DNA of 33,037 nucleotides from JAHEFU01 sp020440645 (GTDB taxonomy: Bacteria; 4484-113; JAFGCY01): contig JAGRNR010000044.1 in the NCBI GenBank assembly GCA_020440645.1, positions 1-33,037 on the forward strand, in the 5' to 3' direction. The position numbers were made by a program, and so were the translations under genes. Under the pieces are notes generated by a model. The model saw only the letters and a program-made list of their open reading frames with translations, was not told where the DNA came from and did not search any database. Numbering within the stretch: position 1 is the first letter of the stretch; each line of letters starts with the position of its first letter. Below, piece after piece: positions 32,902 through 33,037 of the stretch.

Positions 32902-32942
32902 GTCAGACTCTCGTCTGACCTCCTGACTCTCGTCTGAGCTCC
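32902..32942 (-). repeat. Two GGAG-headed hairpins on the minus strand, locus 3
   Basis: Read on the minus strand, 32923-32902 is GGAG + GTCAGAC + GAGA loop + GTCTGAC, a perfect 7-bp stem of the same design as loci 1 and 2. The neighbouring unit (32942-32924) has the same head and loop, but its 3' arm is short and pairs poorly. On the plus strand they appear as a 19-base tandem duplication. Confidence 0.75.
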
Positions 32943-32965
32943 TGAATCCGGCGGCAGTAGGGTAC

Positions 32966-33015
32966 AGGTTCAATACATAGGTAATGGTTTAGGTTCAGAA
33001 CATAGGTAACGGTTT
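32966..33015. repeat. Two 25-base direct repeats at the window edge
   Basis: Units at 32966-32990 and 32991-33015 share 22 of 25 bases (AGGTTCA, ACATAGGTAA and GGTTT parts). Adjacent imperfect repeats of this kind are common at the ends of insertion sequences as transposase sites. No transposase gene is inside the window. Confidence 0.6.
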
Positions 33016-33037
33016 CCTTGAGAATCACCCTTCGAGA

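Overview
The window is a gene-dense, high-GC bacterial chromosome segment with 26 supported protein genes and no rRNA, tRNA or CRISPR. It carries two lipoproteins with lipoboxes, a YacL-type PIN/TRAM protein beside isoprenoid-gene relatives, and a SpoIIE-type phosphatase. At seven gene starts a -10 hexamer lies only 6-7 bases before the start codon, which implies leaderless mRNAs. This fits an uncultured lineage near phyla where YacL and leaderless genes are common (for example Deinococcota, Actinomycetota or Armatimonadota). I cannot name the phylum from sequence alone.

Left part (1-9838): a partial helical protein, then a tightly overlapping run of YacL-like protein, IspD-like nucleotidyltransferase, and a fusion of a degenerate IspF domain with an intact RNase HI domain. 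Converging on it is ndk - alpha/beta hydrolase - ppk1. pyrG diverges from ndk, so nucleoside diphosphate kinase and CTP synthase share a control region.

Middle part (9902-19544): glycosyltransferase and metallophosphoesterase (coupled), a DUF2225-like protein that has lost its zinc cysteines, an amidohydrolase followed by a hairpin array, a polytopic membrane protein, a SpoIIE-type phosphatase with two tandem operator-like palindromes upstream, and an M3-like metallopeptidase coupled to a lipoprotein.

Right part (19566-28944): a minus-strand operon of nudix hydrolase, double-VWA membrane protein, beta-propeller-like lipoprotein, ABC-2 permease and a large secreted/membrane protein. Every junction overlaps or is within 2 bases, so this is probably one cell-envelope machine. 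Beyond it lie an A/T-rich four-helix-bundle (S23/IVS type) gene cassette, an SDR-type threonine dehydrogenase with glycine C-acetyltransferase (threonine to glycine plus acetyl-CoA), a DUF4375-like gene, and a repeat-rich end.

The most unusual features are: (1) the pseudo-IspF-RNase HI fusion; (2) three copies of an inverted array of AGTCANNN units with an exact 8-base period, one flanking the four-helix-bundle gene; (3) arrays of GGAG-headed 7-bp hairpins with GNRA tetraloops whose stems differ but stay complementary; (4) the widespread -10/N6/start leaderless architecture.
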